Of a DNA stretch of 64,000 bases, positions 35,565-46,144 are shown piece after piece. This stretch comes from Coprinus comatus (lineage: Eukaryota; Basidiomycota; Agaricomycetes; Agaricales; Agaricaceae). A program made the translations under genes and the position numbers. The stretch spans positions 62,001-126,000 of the forward strand of contig JAWPGT010000038.1 of the NCBI GenBank assembly GCA_034638255.1, given 5' to 3'. The number at the start of each line of letters is the position of its first letter. Positions within the stretch are counted from its first letter, which is position 1. The notes under the pieces were generated by a model that searched no databases, was not told the origin of the DNA, and was given only the letters and a program-made list of their open reading frames with translations.

Positions 35565-38175
35565 ATGAACAGCGAGATGGTCGAATGCTCACTAGAGACA
35601 TTTCAAGGACGTTATATGTCATTCAAACCTGAACCCGACGAAGTTGCTGCATGTATTCAACTTTTGGTTGATAGGGATTTATTAGTCAAAGGGAAGAAGG
35701 GGGATCTCAGCTGGAAGGTATTTGGCAAGAAGAAGAGCCCTCATGATAGAAAGAACGAATCTAGTGCCCCCAAAGCCGAAGGTACCAAATCCAAGTCCGG
35801 CTCCAAAGCCAGCGTCAAAGGACTCAAACCTAGCGCCAAGACAGGAGGTGTAGGTGGAGACCAAAATGGAGGTCAAGAAGTAAATGAAACCAAGGAAAGG
35901 GAAAAGAAAGAAAGGGAAAAGGAAGCCGAACGATTTGGACCTTTCGGTAAAATTGCGACAGCAATCCGCGAACTACAATTGCCGAATAGGGGGCCACCGA
36001 CGTTAACATACCATGATTGCACAAACACATCTTTGACATCTAAGATATATGGTGCAAACTTCAAGATGGATGGGTGTTTTTTACTTTCTGAACCCCAGAC
36101 CAAGATTGCTACGTCAACGATTGCAGTAGCTGCCGAGTATAAAGTAAACAAAGGAAAACGCGTGGAACTGAGCACAATCATTTCTTTCATCCGATTGTTG
36201 TACTCAATATATGCCCATTTCTAGAACTCCATTCAACTCCTTTCTTCTGCAAACCACATCATGAATGATGACCCACGACGAATGTTCTGTTGCGGTGTAA
36301 GATTGGGACTCTCAGTTCCTGAAACAACGACTGACGTTTATTACTATTGAAGATGATGAAATGTGTATGTGGTATTACTCCCGCTCCCATTCTTGCATGT
36401 CACAATATTTTAACTGTGTAACAGTGCGTTTCTATTGTTGGACTGGTTTCGTGAGATTGACGAAGGTACAGGACTGTGAAACAGTGATTTCCATCCTCAT
36501 GTCATTTATCTTTGCCGCTGAAGAAGAACTTGGCTTCGATCCGACCGTATACCGAATTGTACCGGAATGTGATGGCTCAAACGAAGAAAACGAATCACCA
36601 AAATCAATTCATTATATTTATAAACTTAATGATGAGGGCAAAGATAGATATTTCAAGACCATCCAATCGCTTTTTGCTTATCGATCGCTCTGTATCATTG
36701 GTAGATCCACCCGCGTATGGGAGGCAATAGAGGTCACGGATGCTACTGGAGTTACAGAGATTGGGGGAAAAAGGGTTGCACTTAAGGATGTGTGGTTGGA
36801 TGTGGATGCGAGTACTGAAAAGGAGATTCAAACAAAGATATTTGAAGCAGTGAAGCGACTAGGAGAGGCGCACCAAGACAAAGACATTGATTTGATCAAT
36901 GACTTTCATCCAGACGCAAAGCAACTTATTCACGACTGTGTCAGAAGAAAAAACGGCAGGTCATACAAGGATTACTTTATGACGATTCTTTGCGATTGGC
37001 AAGGGGATGTTTCTAAGTCAACACCAAACGATGCCCAAAGGATGACAACCGTATTTTCTAAGGATTTAGGATTGGCTCCCGAACATGCTATTGAACCTTT
37101 GGTTGATTGCTCTCTCCAGAGTGGTACATCAAGTGCACGCCCTGTTAAAAATACAGGAGACGGTGCGATGGGTAATCGGGCATTTCGGTCGAAGAGGCAG
37201 TATCGACTGGTGTATGAGGAGGTTGGTACAGCACTCGATGCAGCTCCCTATTTCAAGGAAGCGACGAAGGCCGTTCATGATACTTGGATTGGTAAGTTTC
37301 ACTTCCGCGTAACAATGATCGACGATGTCCTGACTAAACGTTGTTAGCCCTCGTAATAATGTGGCTTGTTAAATGGGTTCATCGTGACATCAGCTGTGGG
37401 AATATATTGTACACTGGAAACCGAGAAAGTAATAACATACAAGGGAAGTTAAGCGACCTCGAATATGCCAGGTGGATTCATTCAACAACAGCTAGCCCAG
37501 ATCCCAAAGCTGTGTGTTATCTCCTTCACCGACAACACTTATGGTTGACTATTATCTCAGGGCACCCCGTTCTTTATGGCAACCAAGCTATTGGCAAGAA
37601 CCTTGATAGGTTTGTACCCGCTGCACGTACGCGCCTCCAAACTCACAAGTCATTTCGAAGATTACGATCCCAGGAGGAGAGATGCAATGGAAATCCCCGA
37701 AGAAATCCCTGAATCAATGATTATCTACAACACCCAGCATGATTTGGAGTCGTTGTTTTGGGTCGTCGTTTGGCTCCTCACTGCAAACATTGACAATAGT
37801 ACATCACAAACATTCGCGAAAACGATTTTTGTGAATGGCACAGGATGTCATACCCGAACCCAGTTCTTCCTCTCGGGTTCGAAAGAGTTCTCAACCTCCA
37901 TTGATCCATATCTCCAATCATTCCTTCGTTTCTTGGATGATTATCGTGGTGATCTCCGCAACGGATTCAGAGCTCGAGCCCCGGAGGCTGTTCTTGACCA
38001 GAGTTCATATATCGACATTCATACGAGAGCTTACACTTTCTTCCGTTTTTTCTTACGTCTCGAGCTTTGTGATGAGGACTTGGATGCCCCACGCCTAATT
38101 CCGTACAAGGAATTCACTGAAAAGGATAAAACACCAGCGCCAGTAAATCTAGGACAAAACTCAACGAGTTCTTAA
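35565..38175 (+). CDS. FunK1-type fungal protein kinase
   Basis: Start ATG 35565. Exon 1 has a Lys/Gly/Ser-rich linker and TSLTSKIYGANFKMDGCFLL, AAEYKVNKGKR. A splice at about 36160 leads to NSIQLLSSANHIMNDDPRRM, then DDEMCMWYYSRSHS, ISILMSFIFAAEEELGFDPT. The kinase part shows YRLVYEEVGTALDAA, WVHRDISCGNILY (catalytic loop HRD...N), KLSDLEYAR (SDLE where classical kinases have DFG), AGTPFFMAT (APE-region analogue), HDLESLFWVVVWLL. That is the FunK1 pattern, a family expanded in multicellular basidiomycetes; its substrates are unknown. The literal stop is at 38175, but the next about 200 bases in another frame encode an Arg/Ser/Thr-rich tail (VTRSQGRSATQFEPR, VTQSKIQAKARTRSQT) typical of the family end, to TAA at about 38395. 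A one-base change at the A-run 38156-38159 would join them. Confidence 0.8.
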
Positions 38176-38951
38176 TGAATACGGCGAAGACAACACTGTT
38201 GATTCTGGTCCTTCCACCAACAACGATCTTCCCAGTACACTCCGATCCAAACGGATGAAGGTTACAAGATCTCAAGGCCGAAGTGCCACCCAATTTGAGC
38301 CTAGGGTAACAAGGTCAGTCACCCAGAGCAAGATTCAAGCTAAAGCTCGAACGAGGTCCCAGACACGTGCATCTCGCTCCGGCCATCATTCTTAATTGTT
38401 TGTAGACTGATTTGTTGTGAATGTAATTACGATTGAATTACGTTGTTGAAGACCGCTTGAAGCACTGGTATATCAATATCATTCCGATATTCATTGCACT
38501 GAACTGTGGTGGATAGTTAGTTGAGACGTTGATTTAGTGCATTGATTTTCTACCACACTGCTTTCTCTATTGTATGTAGATGTTTCCAGCGAGCGCTAAT
38601 CAGCACTGTAGGAGAGCAACACGTGACTACTATCGACATAAACCAACAATGAACATAAAGATACCTCAGTTCTGAACTATCTTCAATCTGGGACTGAGGT
38701 ATGTAACACACGCATATATGCTATAACAATCATTAACATATTATCATGAATTGAGATATTCGACTCTAGTTCTTACACTCACTGCTAGCGATTTAAATGC
38801 TAACACTGTCATAACGGTATGAGGCTATGAGCATCATCTTCTCGAGGTGAGACTGGATTTAGAAGTACGCCTTGTACAGTGTACATGTCGTGGTTATAAA
38901 GGGTTTAGTCAGGAACAAATGTTTAGTATGTATCAACAGTATCATCTTTAT
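38176..38951. other. 3' region of FunK1, possible shifted C-terminal tail, then intergenic
   Basis: 38176-38395 is probably coding in a shifted frame (see the FunK1 entry). The remainder to the MITE is AT-rich and has no gene. Confidence 0.4.
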
Positions 38952-39294
38952 AGGACCCATAAATATCCCTATATAGGCTGGGTAACAAAAAATCCGGATT
39001 TGTCCGGATGGGTACCCAGCGTCGGCCAAGCAGCGGTCGAATTTTGTCCGTCAAACGGTACCCACCCTCAAAAAATCCTCCAAAATCCCCAAGAAATTGT
39101 CAAATAAATTCTGGAGCATGAAATAAAGGATTAGGACAGTAATTGTAGGGTTGAAATCTGGTGGTATTGCAATCACCCCATGACCTCAAAGTTCCCGGCT
39201 CTCGGTTGGTACCCGGCATAAGGGTCAAATCGACCCAAATTTGTCCGGATTGGTACCCAGCCTATGTAGGGATATTCACGAGTCCTATCTTTAT
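38944..39294. mobile_element. MITE-like non-autonomous DNA transposon with 8-bp target duplication
   Basis: The element spans 38952-39286 (335 bases). Its ends are inverted repeats: the first 33 bases, beginning AGGACCCATAAATATCCC, match the reverse complement of the last 33 (AGGACTCGTGAATATCCC...) at 29 of 33 positions, and both continue TATAGGCTGGGTA / CATAGGCTGGGTA. The flanks carry the same 8 bases, ATCTTTAT, at 38944-38951 and 39287-39294. An 8-bp duplication is characteristic of hAT-superfamily elements. There is no transposase, so it would be mobilised in trans. Confidence 0.75.
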
Positions 39295-39779
39295 CATCTT
39301 TCAAGTTGATCTCTATGTACCCTTTGCTTGGTATTTTACACACATATGAGTCGTCTATCAGTTTGTCGCGGCTGAATAAATATGAAGATTGAGAGTCTCG
39401 GCTTCGTGTAGAAGTTGTTGAAGGTCTACTACCAAGTGGGCTTCACTGGGAAAGTTCATGCAAATTAAAAAGTAATATCTATATATATATACCCTAGACA
39501 TCTAAGGCACCCAAGTGATGGGCCTAAATAGATATGGGTTTCGGCCCATATTATGTGAGAGAAAGATATGTGGACAAGAACTAAGGAACCAAATACCGTA
39601 TGAGATTTACTCCACTTAGCATAGTACACATAAAATGAAACGTGTAGTGGATATGCAGAGTGTACAGCGTCTATTATAAGAACCACAGCCTCTCGTTGTT
39701 AATTTTGTGGATTACGACGGTCAATATTCCAATAATTGACTTATATTCTAAGTAACGCAATCAACACAACTTGGAGCTT
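39295..39779. other. intergenic, no gene seen
   Basis: Between the MITE and the stop of the oxidoreductase. A short ORF at 39465-39686 has no support. Confidence 0.4.
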
Positions 39780-41634
39780 CTAATCTCGCATATCATCATC
39801 GTTTTCTACCTTCAAGCCAAAGTAAGGCCAAATCGCTGCTGCTTGGAGATCTGGAACACCACTGTCGTTTGTACCTACTTCTCCATTGACTTGGTAAACT
39901 GCCTTGGTTAGTCCAAGAGAAACCTTGATTGCAGGGGGTCCGGGATAGTATTTTTCAAGAGGCTTAGCCCTTTCTCCAGAAGAATTTTCGATCATGTGAA
40001 TAATATTTTTGGCTGCTAACTCGCCCTATTCCAGGATTCAAAACTCTTGTAAGTTTTCCCGATAATAATGTAAGGAATTAAGGAGATCTAACCTGAGCAT
40101 ATGCAGTATGACCTGCAGCAATTGCGCCAAATGCGTCCGCTGCATCACCAATAGCAAATATATGAGGGTATGGTGTTGATTCTTCATCTTCATTTGCTAT
40201 CTCTATTTCCTTTTTCGAATCATTGGTATCGACGATCTGTGGACGTGGAGTAACACTAATTTGTAGTGTCCTTAGAACATGTACGAGGAAGGTTTGAGGA
40301 TCGACAGTGGCAGAGTCAAATTCTTTAAGAATGGATGTGTTGGGTTTCTGACCCGTACATAGGAGCTATTGACATAATTGAAAATTAGTGATAGTAGAAA
40401 AAGAATTAACGATGATGAATGCTCTTACAAGTAGATCAACAGGGATTTCTCGACCCGTTATTGTGCGTACAATCTTCTTTCCCGTGTTTTTGTCTATGAT
40501 TGTTGGTTGACCATCCTTTATGGTGTTGAGGTCGAGCCGCTCGCCTAGAATTACTTCAACATTAGAGTCTTTTAAACTTCTTAGGACTATACGCAAAGAT
40601 TAAAATTAGTATCCGATGTTATATGAAGAAGAGCTGAAATGACGTTTACCTTCAGTGTGCATATCCTCTTGGAAACGAGGTAAAAGGCGGGCTCGAGAAT
40701 GGAGTAGAGTGACTTTCTTGTTGGGATAAATTGCCGCAATATCAGTAGCGAACTCTATTTAATGGAACTTCTTGGAAAAGTGAAACTCTGATAAACTCTG
40801 CTAAACTCACGAATTCCTAATGCTCCTCCACCGACCACCAAGACACTTTCAGAGTTCTTGATTACCTGCTGCTTAGCCTGTAACCACGCAACACCTTCAC
40901 TTTTCTCTCCATAATACCTCAATCCATCACCATTTTTACCAGTTGTTGCGGGTGTGTTCCATAAATCGAGAGGTGTGGGTAAATGGGAACCGAGAGCGTA
41001 AATAGCATAGTCAAAGTTAATGGTGGAAGTGGGGATCCCAATTTCTGGGAATGCTTTGTTGAGAGTAACTGAATTGCGTGTGATGCTTAAAATGTGAGCT
41101 TGAAGATGAATATGCGGTATGGTGGAGGGATCTTGGAGAAATACTTTGGTGTAAGGAATGACTAGGTTTTGAAAGAATAAGTAGTGAAATAGTTGAATAG
41201 AATTCAGGACCTCACAAGCTTTGTATTCATGGTGAGGCAGAACGGAGTAACGGGGAATAACATATACATCTGAATTTAGAGCATTTTCATTGAGATCATG
41301 GTCGACCACTTGATCCACAACTCACGGTTAGCATGACTGAGAGATTTGTTAGTTTAAAATTATGGTTATATTCAATTAATATTCAATTACCTGTTTCTGT
41401 CTATGAGTATAACCCTCCAGCCTTCTGGAATCCCTGCAGCTAGTGTTTGTGCAGCATGGGCACCTACAAATACGACATCAGGAAAAAAAATCATATGTGG
41501 ACCTCGAAACCAGGCATATTACCTCCGTAGGCAGCTCCAAGCACGACTACTGTTTTTGAAGAGGTAAATTCTGTTGCCGATAGTGTCATATTTGTGCTCA
41601 AGAATGATGTTAAACGAGAGAGGATAGTACCCAT
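39780..41634 (-). CDS. AIF/FSP1-like FAD-dependent NAD(P)H oxidoreductase
   Basis: Minus-strand gene from ATG 41634 to stop 39780, several introns. Start MGTILSRLTSFLSTNMTLSA may be a weak targeting or acylation segment. KTVVVLGAAYGGAHAAQTLA is the N-terminal FAD-binding Rossmann motif (GxAxxGxxxA). SESVLVVGGGALGIEFATDI is the second (NAD(P)H) dinucleotide motif. Near the C-terminus PHIFAIGDAAD is the FAD-phosphate motif (GDAAD), followed by the usual tail. This is the apoptosis-inducing-factor/AMID/FSP1 class, pyridine nucleotide-disulfide family without a redox CxxxxC. Mammalian FSP1 reduces quinones and protects from lipid peroxidation; the fungal role is less clear. Divergent from the F-box gene at 42009. 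Confidence 0.8.
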
Positions 41635-42008
41635 GAAAAGAAATGAGAGAGGGGTTGATAAATGTTATCTGATAAGACAAAATCACACGATAAGCTGTGC
41701 CATCAACATACCGGATTAGTCCGACCGATGTATCGGGAGTGACTAGTGACTGGTGATGTATATTATAGACAGTATTCTTCGACCTCGGTTGTTGGCCACC
41801 TTTGCGAATATTAACGAAATGAATGATTTAATGTTTTGGCGATGAGTTTAACGTTTAATATGTTCAAACCTTGTGTAACATTCACGTGTGACTCTGTCAT
41901 GAGGTGCTGAGTCATATAAGTATCTACGTCACGCATCCGCGTCAACCTACCCACTTACAGCACAGTCGCATACAACTCAGGACTTACCTCATCCATTTGA
42001 CCCTTATC
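41635..42008. other. divergent promoter region between oxidoreductase and F-box gene 1
   Basis: About 370 bases, AT-rich, no gene. An upstream in-frame ATG for the F-box protein exists at 41904 but the extension lacks homology to the paralogue. Confidence 0.4.
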
Positions 42009-43670
42009 ATGTTCATAAACTGGAGTATTCTCAACAACCTGCGAGTGACAAACGATCTTCTGCCCATCAATCAACTACCCCCAGAGATTCTTAGCCACAT
42101 TTGTTCCATCAACGCCCATCAGGAGCATCGGCCCTTTACCTGCGAAGTCTGGAAGAACCCTGTAGGAGAAACAGAAATGCCATCCCAGTTAAGAGATACT
42201 CTTAATTCCAGCTATGTTTGCTTCAGGTGGCGAACCATCCTCATCGCCAGTCCAGGATTGTGGAGTCCCTTCATTAATCTTGACCCGGAATCCGAATACG
42301 CCGACCTAGCACGTATCATTCTCAAGCGATCCAAAGCACACAAGATTACACTCATAAAACCTCACTCTTTGGTGCATTTTGGGCTTTTGGTCAAATGTGC
42401 ACCTCGCATCACGACATTTCACTTTAGAGGGGATATGAGAAATAGTGGATGGGATTCAACTATGCCAGACCTCGCATTTTCGAGTCTACGATTCCTTTGT
42501 CTCTTCCGGGATGATTACGGGATTACACTATCAAATTCGTTTCCAGGATCTGCTACACCGGCTTTGGAAATATTACACCTTCATGGTTTCTCTGTTCAAA
42601 GCCCCAGCCAGCTGTTATCGTTACATGAAACTCTCACAGGGCTCCGAATAGAAAATCTTTCCTCAGAGGAAAAAATTTGCTCTACGGTGAAACAATGGGC
42701 AGACACTCTTTCACAACTCCCCCTCTTGCAACACCTCATCCTTTTTTACGCGGTTGCACTCTCGGAAGGACCAATGATCGATAATGATCCTCACGGTCCC
42801 ATCCGCCTCCCACTGATAGAGCTTAGATTGAAGTCTTTTTCACCCGCTTGTATCCAAATACTCTCAAAATTATCAGTCCCATCATCTTGTCGAATCCTGG
42901 AGATCAACTGCGGGTCGAGGATGTTGGATGATCACCAAGTGGGATTCCTCTCTTCACATCTTACTCGTGCAATTACAAATATAGCATCTTCTCCTAGTGC
43001 TTTTGGCGAATGCATTTTGCAATATTCGATCCCTAATCAACTAGAATGTACCTCCAAACCCTACCCTTCAGATCCATCCAAAGATCCCAGTAGGAAAGAT
43101 GCTTGGGTTTTGGTAATGTTCTATTTCACAAGGAAACATTATTCGACCATTCTACACACTTTTCGTCCCTTCTATGACCGGGTCCGAGTTTTGAAGCCAA
43201 TTAACCCATGCGAGGGGGTTCAATCCATAGTAGCACATTCCTATATTCCGTTCAGGGAACTCCTACCACAACTTTCAAATCTAAAAGTTATTGAATCGGT
43301 TTCACCCCATATTATGGAAGCCCTATCCTCTCTGATCCCTCCCCAAAATACGGAACCTTCCAACGTTACTTCTACATTTCTAACTTTAGAAGAACTTCAT
43401 TTCGATCGCTCAGACGAAGAATTCGAAGCCGATGACAAGTATCTTGTTGATATCAAACTTTTCTGCCGCTACAAAAACCAGAGTGGATATCCTTTGAAAG
43501 TCCTAAAAAATCGGCCGGAACCATCGCCTCCGAGGGGAATTCCTAAGGGTTTGGAATTGACCAGCCCGTGCCGAGGTAAGGTTAGATGTTTCTTGCATCT
43601 CTTGGTATTAATAAATCCGTTTATTCATCAAGCTAATCAAATACACTTGGTTGACGGGAGCGTTGTTTAA
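42009..43670 (+). CDS. F-box protein, tandem copy 1
   Basis: Single long exon. The start at 42009 (MFINWSILNNLRVTNDLLPI) is chosen because it aligns with the second copy. The N-terminal F-box is INQLPPEILSHICSI ... LRDTLNSSYVCFRWRTILIA, ending in SPGLWSPFINLD. The rest is an LRR-like solenoid typical of the large F-box families of Agaricomycetes (ILHLHGFSVQSPSQLLSLHE; PLIELRLKSFSPACIQIL). F-box proteins connect substrates to the SKP1-CUL1 ubiquitin ligase through the F-box; the target is unknown. The C-terminus after NQSGYPLKVL is longer than that of copy 2 and may be spliced at the GTAAGG near 43575. Confidence 0.75.
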   Translation: MFINWSILNNLRVTNDLLPINQLPPEILSHICSINAHQEHRPFTCEVWKNPVGETEMPSQLRDTLNSSYVCFRWRTILIASPGLWSPFINLDPESEYADLARIILKRSKAHKITLIKPHSLVHFGLLVKCAPRITTFHFRGDMRNSGWDSTMPDLAFSSLRFLCLFRDDYGITLSNSFPGSATPALEILHLHGFSVQSPSQLLSLHETLTGLRIENLSSEEKICSTVKQWADTLSQLPLLQHLILFYAVALSEGPMIDNDPHGPIRLPLIELRLKSFSPACIQILSKLSVPSSCRILEINCGSRMLDDHQVGFLSSHLTRAITNIASSPSAFGECILQYSIPNQLECTSKPYPSDPSKDPSRKDAWVLVMFYFTRKHYSTILHTFRPFYDRVRVLKPINPCEGVQSIVAHSYIPFRELLPQLSNLKVIESVSPHIMEALSSLIPPQNTEPSNVTSTFLTLEELHFDRSDEEFEADDKYLVDIKLFCRYKNQSGYPLKVLKNRPEPSPPRGIPKGLELTSPCRGKVRCFLHLLVLINPFIHQANQIHLVDGSVV

Positions 43671-43948
43671 AGCAGAAATTTTTTTTTTTAAAAATCCCCG
43701 GAGATTTTTGTTTTAGTTATTAAAAGAGCAGCCACACATGGGAAAATAAGGTGATATAAAATATACCCGTCGGTGCAGTAGTATGGTTATGTGGGATACG
43801 TACAAAAATGAAGAAAACATAAAGCGCATTTTCCGCGGAGGTCGGACTTGACCCGTGGAAAAGTTTCGGGAATTACCTGATAATTAACGTATTTTCCAAC
43901 TCAGCTAGACAAATGCATGCTGGCAACAGACAACTGAACGCGCAGAGT
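43671..43948. other. short spacer between tandem F-box genes
   Basis: About 280 bases, with a T-run at 43680-43689; promoter of F-box copy 2. Confidence 0.4.
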
Positions 43949-45451
43949 ATGCTCATCAACTGGAACATTCTCAACAACCTACGAAATACAAACGACATTA
44001 TACCCATCAACCGGTTACCCCCAGAATTACTCATACAAATTTGGTCTATCAATGCACGTTGCGGTCATCTGCCCTTTTCCTGTGAAATATGGGCAGATCC
44101 CACGGTGCCCCAAAGAGTGCGACCGCAACTGAGAGACATTCTCAATGCCAGTTATGTCTGCTTCCGGTGGCGTAGCATCATTATCTCTTGTCCAGAGCTC
44201 TGGAGTCATTTCATCGACTTGGATCCCAAGAACGCTAGCTTTGCGCGTATTATCCTCGAGCGGTCTAAGACATATCCTATCGTGTTCTCGGAAAGGCGTT
44301 GCCTCACATGGTATAGCTTGAAACGGAATATGAAGCACGCTTCTCGTGTGGTTGCCTTGCATTTTTCAACGGACATCACGACAGGGGAGTGGGGCTTGAT
44401 TCCTGACGTCAAGTTTCCTCGTTTGCGATTTCTTTCCGTTGATAGACACCACTATGGAGGAAGCCTTTCAGATACCTTCCCAGGACCTGCGACCCCAGTG
44501 TTGGAATCGTTACATCTCCGTGGTTGTTTTCTCAACAATATTAGTCAACTTTCCACATTACGCCCCACTCTCACGCATTTACAGGTCGAATCTCTACAAC
44601 ACAATCTCCCTACGTGTAATGAGTGGTTACACATTCTTTCCGACCTCCCCCTCCTGCGAAAACTTCTCTTAGCAAATGCAATATCATATTCACGTACGAA
44701 GGAAGCCATTCAACCTAGATTAACTCCTCTTCATCTTCAATTAGAAGCATTTGAGGTCTATTCTTTCTCCCCGGCATGTATCAACTTCCTCTCGAATATC
44801 GTAATCGCACCTTCCTGTATCAACATTTCTATCAAGGAGATAGAAGAATTTGATTACAAGCGGAAAGAACTTTTTGTTTCTTGGATTACGAATGTTCTTA
44901 CGACCCTTGCCCAAGCTTACAATACCTTCGACAAATGCTTACTACGTGTGGGAACGGGTGTAATAACATGTTTTCCCCTCTCGAATATCTCGGACAATTA
45001 TCAACCACTGGATGAAGTTACTGGCGGTCGATTTCGGCTAGAATTCGCTCCAGATGCGCAGCTAAGCTCACAACTTCTGCGGTCCTTCCAACCACTATAT
45101 AACAAGATCCATATTGTCGATACTATCCGTGGCCAACATTTCGAACAAGTTCATTCCTCACACTTACAACTCCTCCAACAACTTCCAAAACTTCACACTA
45201 TCATATCTGCTTCACCTTCTTTTATGAGAGGCTTAATATCATTGATTGACCAAAGAGAACCACATTCATCTTTAGACTCTATCCCTATTCTTCCTACAGT
45301 AAAAAACCTTCACTTTACTAAAGTAGTTTCAGATACCCATGTCTCATATGAAGAACTTGTGCAGTTTTATTCTGATTTTGTCCGTTTTTATACATACAAA
45401 GACCATAGTGGGTATCCCTTACAAACTGTAATCAACCCCCCGAGAACGTAA
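43949..45451 (+). CDS. F-box protein, tandem copy 2
   Basis: Paralogue of 42009-43670, similar along its whole length. Start MLINWNILNNLRNTNDIIPI; F-box INRLPPELLIQIWSI ... LRDILNASYVCFRWRSIIIS, then CPELWSHFIDLD. Repeated LESLHLRGCFLNN-type leucine blocks follow, and the end is HSGYPLQTVINPPRT. The two share the motif FSPAC (I/C) near the middle. Single exon. Function as for copy 1. Confidence 0.75.
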   Translation: MLINWNILNNLRNTNDIIPINRLPPELLIQIWSINARCGHLPFSCEIWADPTVPQRVRPQLRDILNASYVCFRWRSIIISCPELWSHFIDLDPKNASFARIILERSKTYPIVFSERRCLTWYSLKRNMKHASRVVALHFSTDITTGEWGLIPDVKFPRLRFLSVDRHHYGGSLSDTFPGPATPVLESLHLRGCFLNNISQLSTLRPTLTHLQVESLQHNLPTCNEWLHILSDLPLLRKLLLANAISYSRTKEAIQPRLTPLHLQLEAFEVYSFSPACINFLSNIVIAPSCINISIKEIEEFDYKRKELFVSWITNVLTTLAQAYNTFDKCLLRVGTGVITCFPLSNISDNYQPLDEVTGGRFRLEFAPDAQLSSQLLRSFQPLYNKIHIVDTIRGQHFEQVHSSHLQLLQQLPKLHTIISASPSFMRGLISLIDQREPHSSLDSIPILPTVKNLHFTKVVSDTHVSYEELVQFYSDFVRFYTYKDHSGYPLQTVINPPRT

Positions 45452-46144
45452 AAAGTCGGACACAGCAAAATATACAGTAGATACGACTATAATCTTCGGC
45501 GATATTATCTCTATATATGGTCCACGTTATGATGATTACTAATACATGAGCCGGAATTTTACCGCAACTTTGACAAGTCGTTCGTCCACTATACATATGC
45601 TAATGTACTCCTCGAAATATATAAATCAGCTGCCCCTGGTCATCATCATGTAGTGTGCCAGAGTGTATCTGACAACAGCTGATAATGATACATCATGAGT
45701 ATTGGGCGATGGGTTCTGGCATATTGGCTCCATTTGGAATATTCATTCCGGCTATACGGCTCGATACGCTTGCTTGGCAACACCGGTGGTTGTTCTATAT
45801 CGTGGCATATTTTTAGGGGGTCTGGAGACTTCTGGAGATCCATCAAACTAATTCTATTGCGGCAATCAATATAGCAAAGGATCTTAAACTGTCTTAATTA
45901 AACACTCAAGCCCGATGGTTGATCGCTGAGAAGAGGATAGTGCGGCGGCCTGTTCTGGGAATGATACATGATTAGTATTACAAATAGACTAGGTATAAGA
46001 CAAGCAGTAATCACTACGGCTATGATATTAACGGGAGTGGACCGAGTCGAGCCTGAAATGAAAGAGAATAAGTTTTAAAACATGATAGTATGCATTAAAT
46101 CATATTTCCATTTGATAAATTTTGCCTTAAAATTGACTCTTTCA
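45452..46144. other. intergenic, with possible alternative last exon of the G-alpha gene
   Basis: About 690 bases. On the minus strand 46052-45898 is open and encodes a hydrophobic stretch (VNIIAVVITACLIPSLFVIL) followed by a short Pro/Ser tail and TAA; it could be spliced on to the G-alpha gene (see findings). Otherwise empty. Confidence 0.35.

Noticed and set aside
38847..39107. 86-codon plus-strand ORF
   Set aside because: It crosses the left end of the MITE and its boundary; no coding character.
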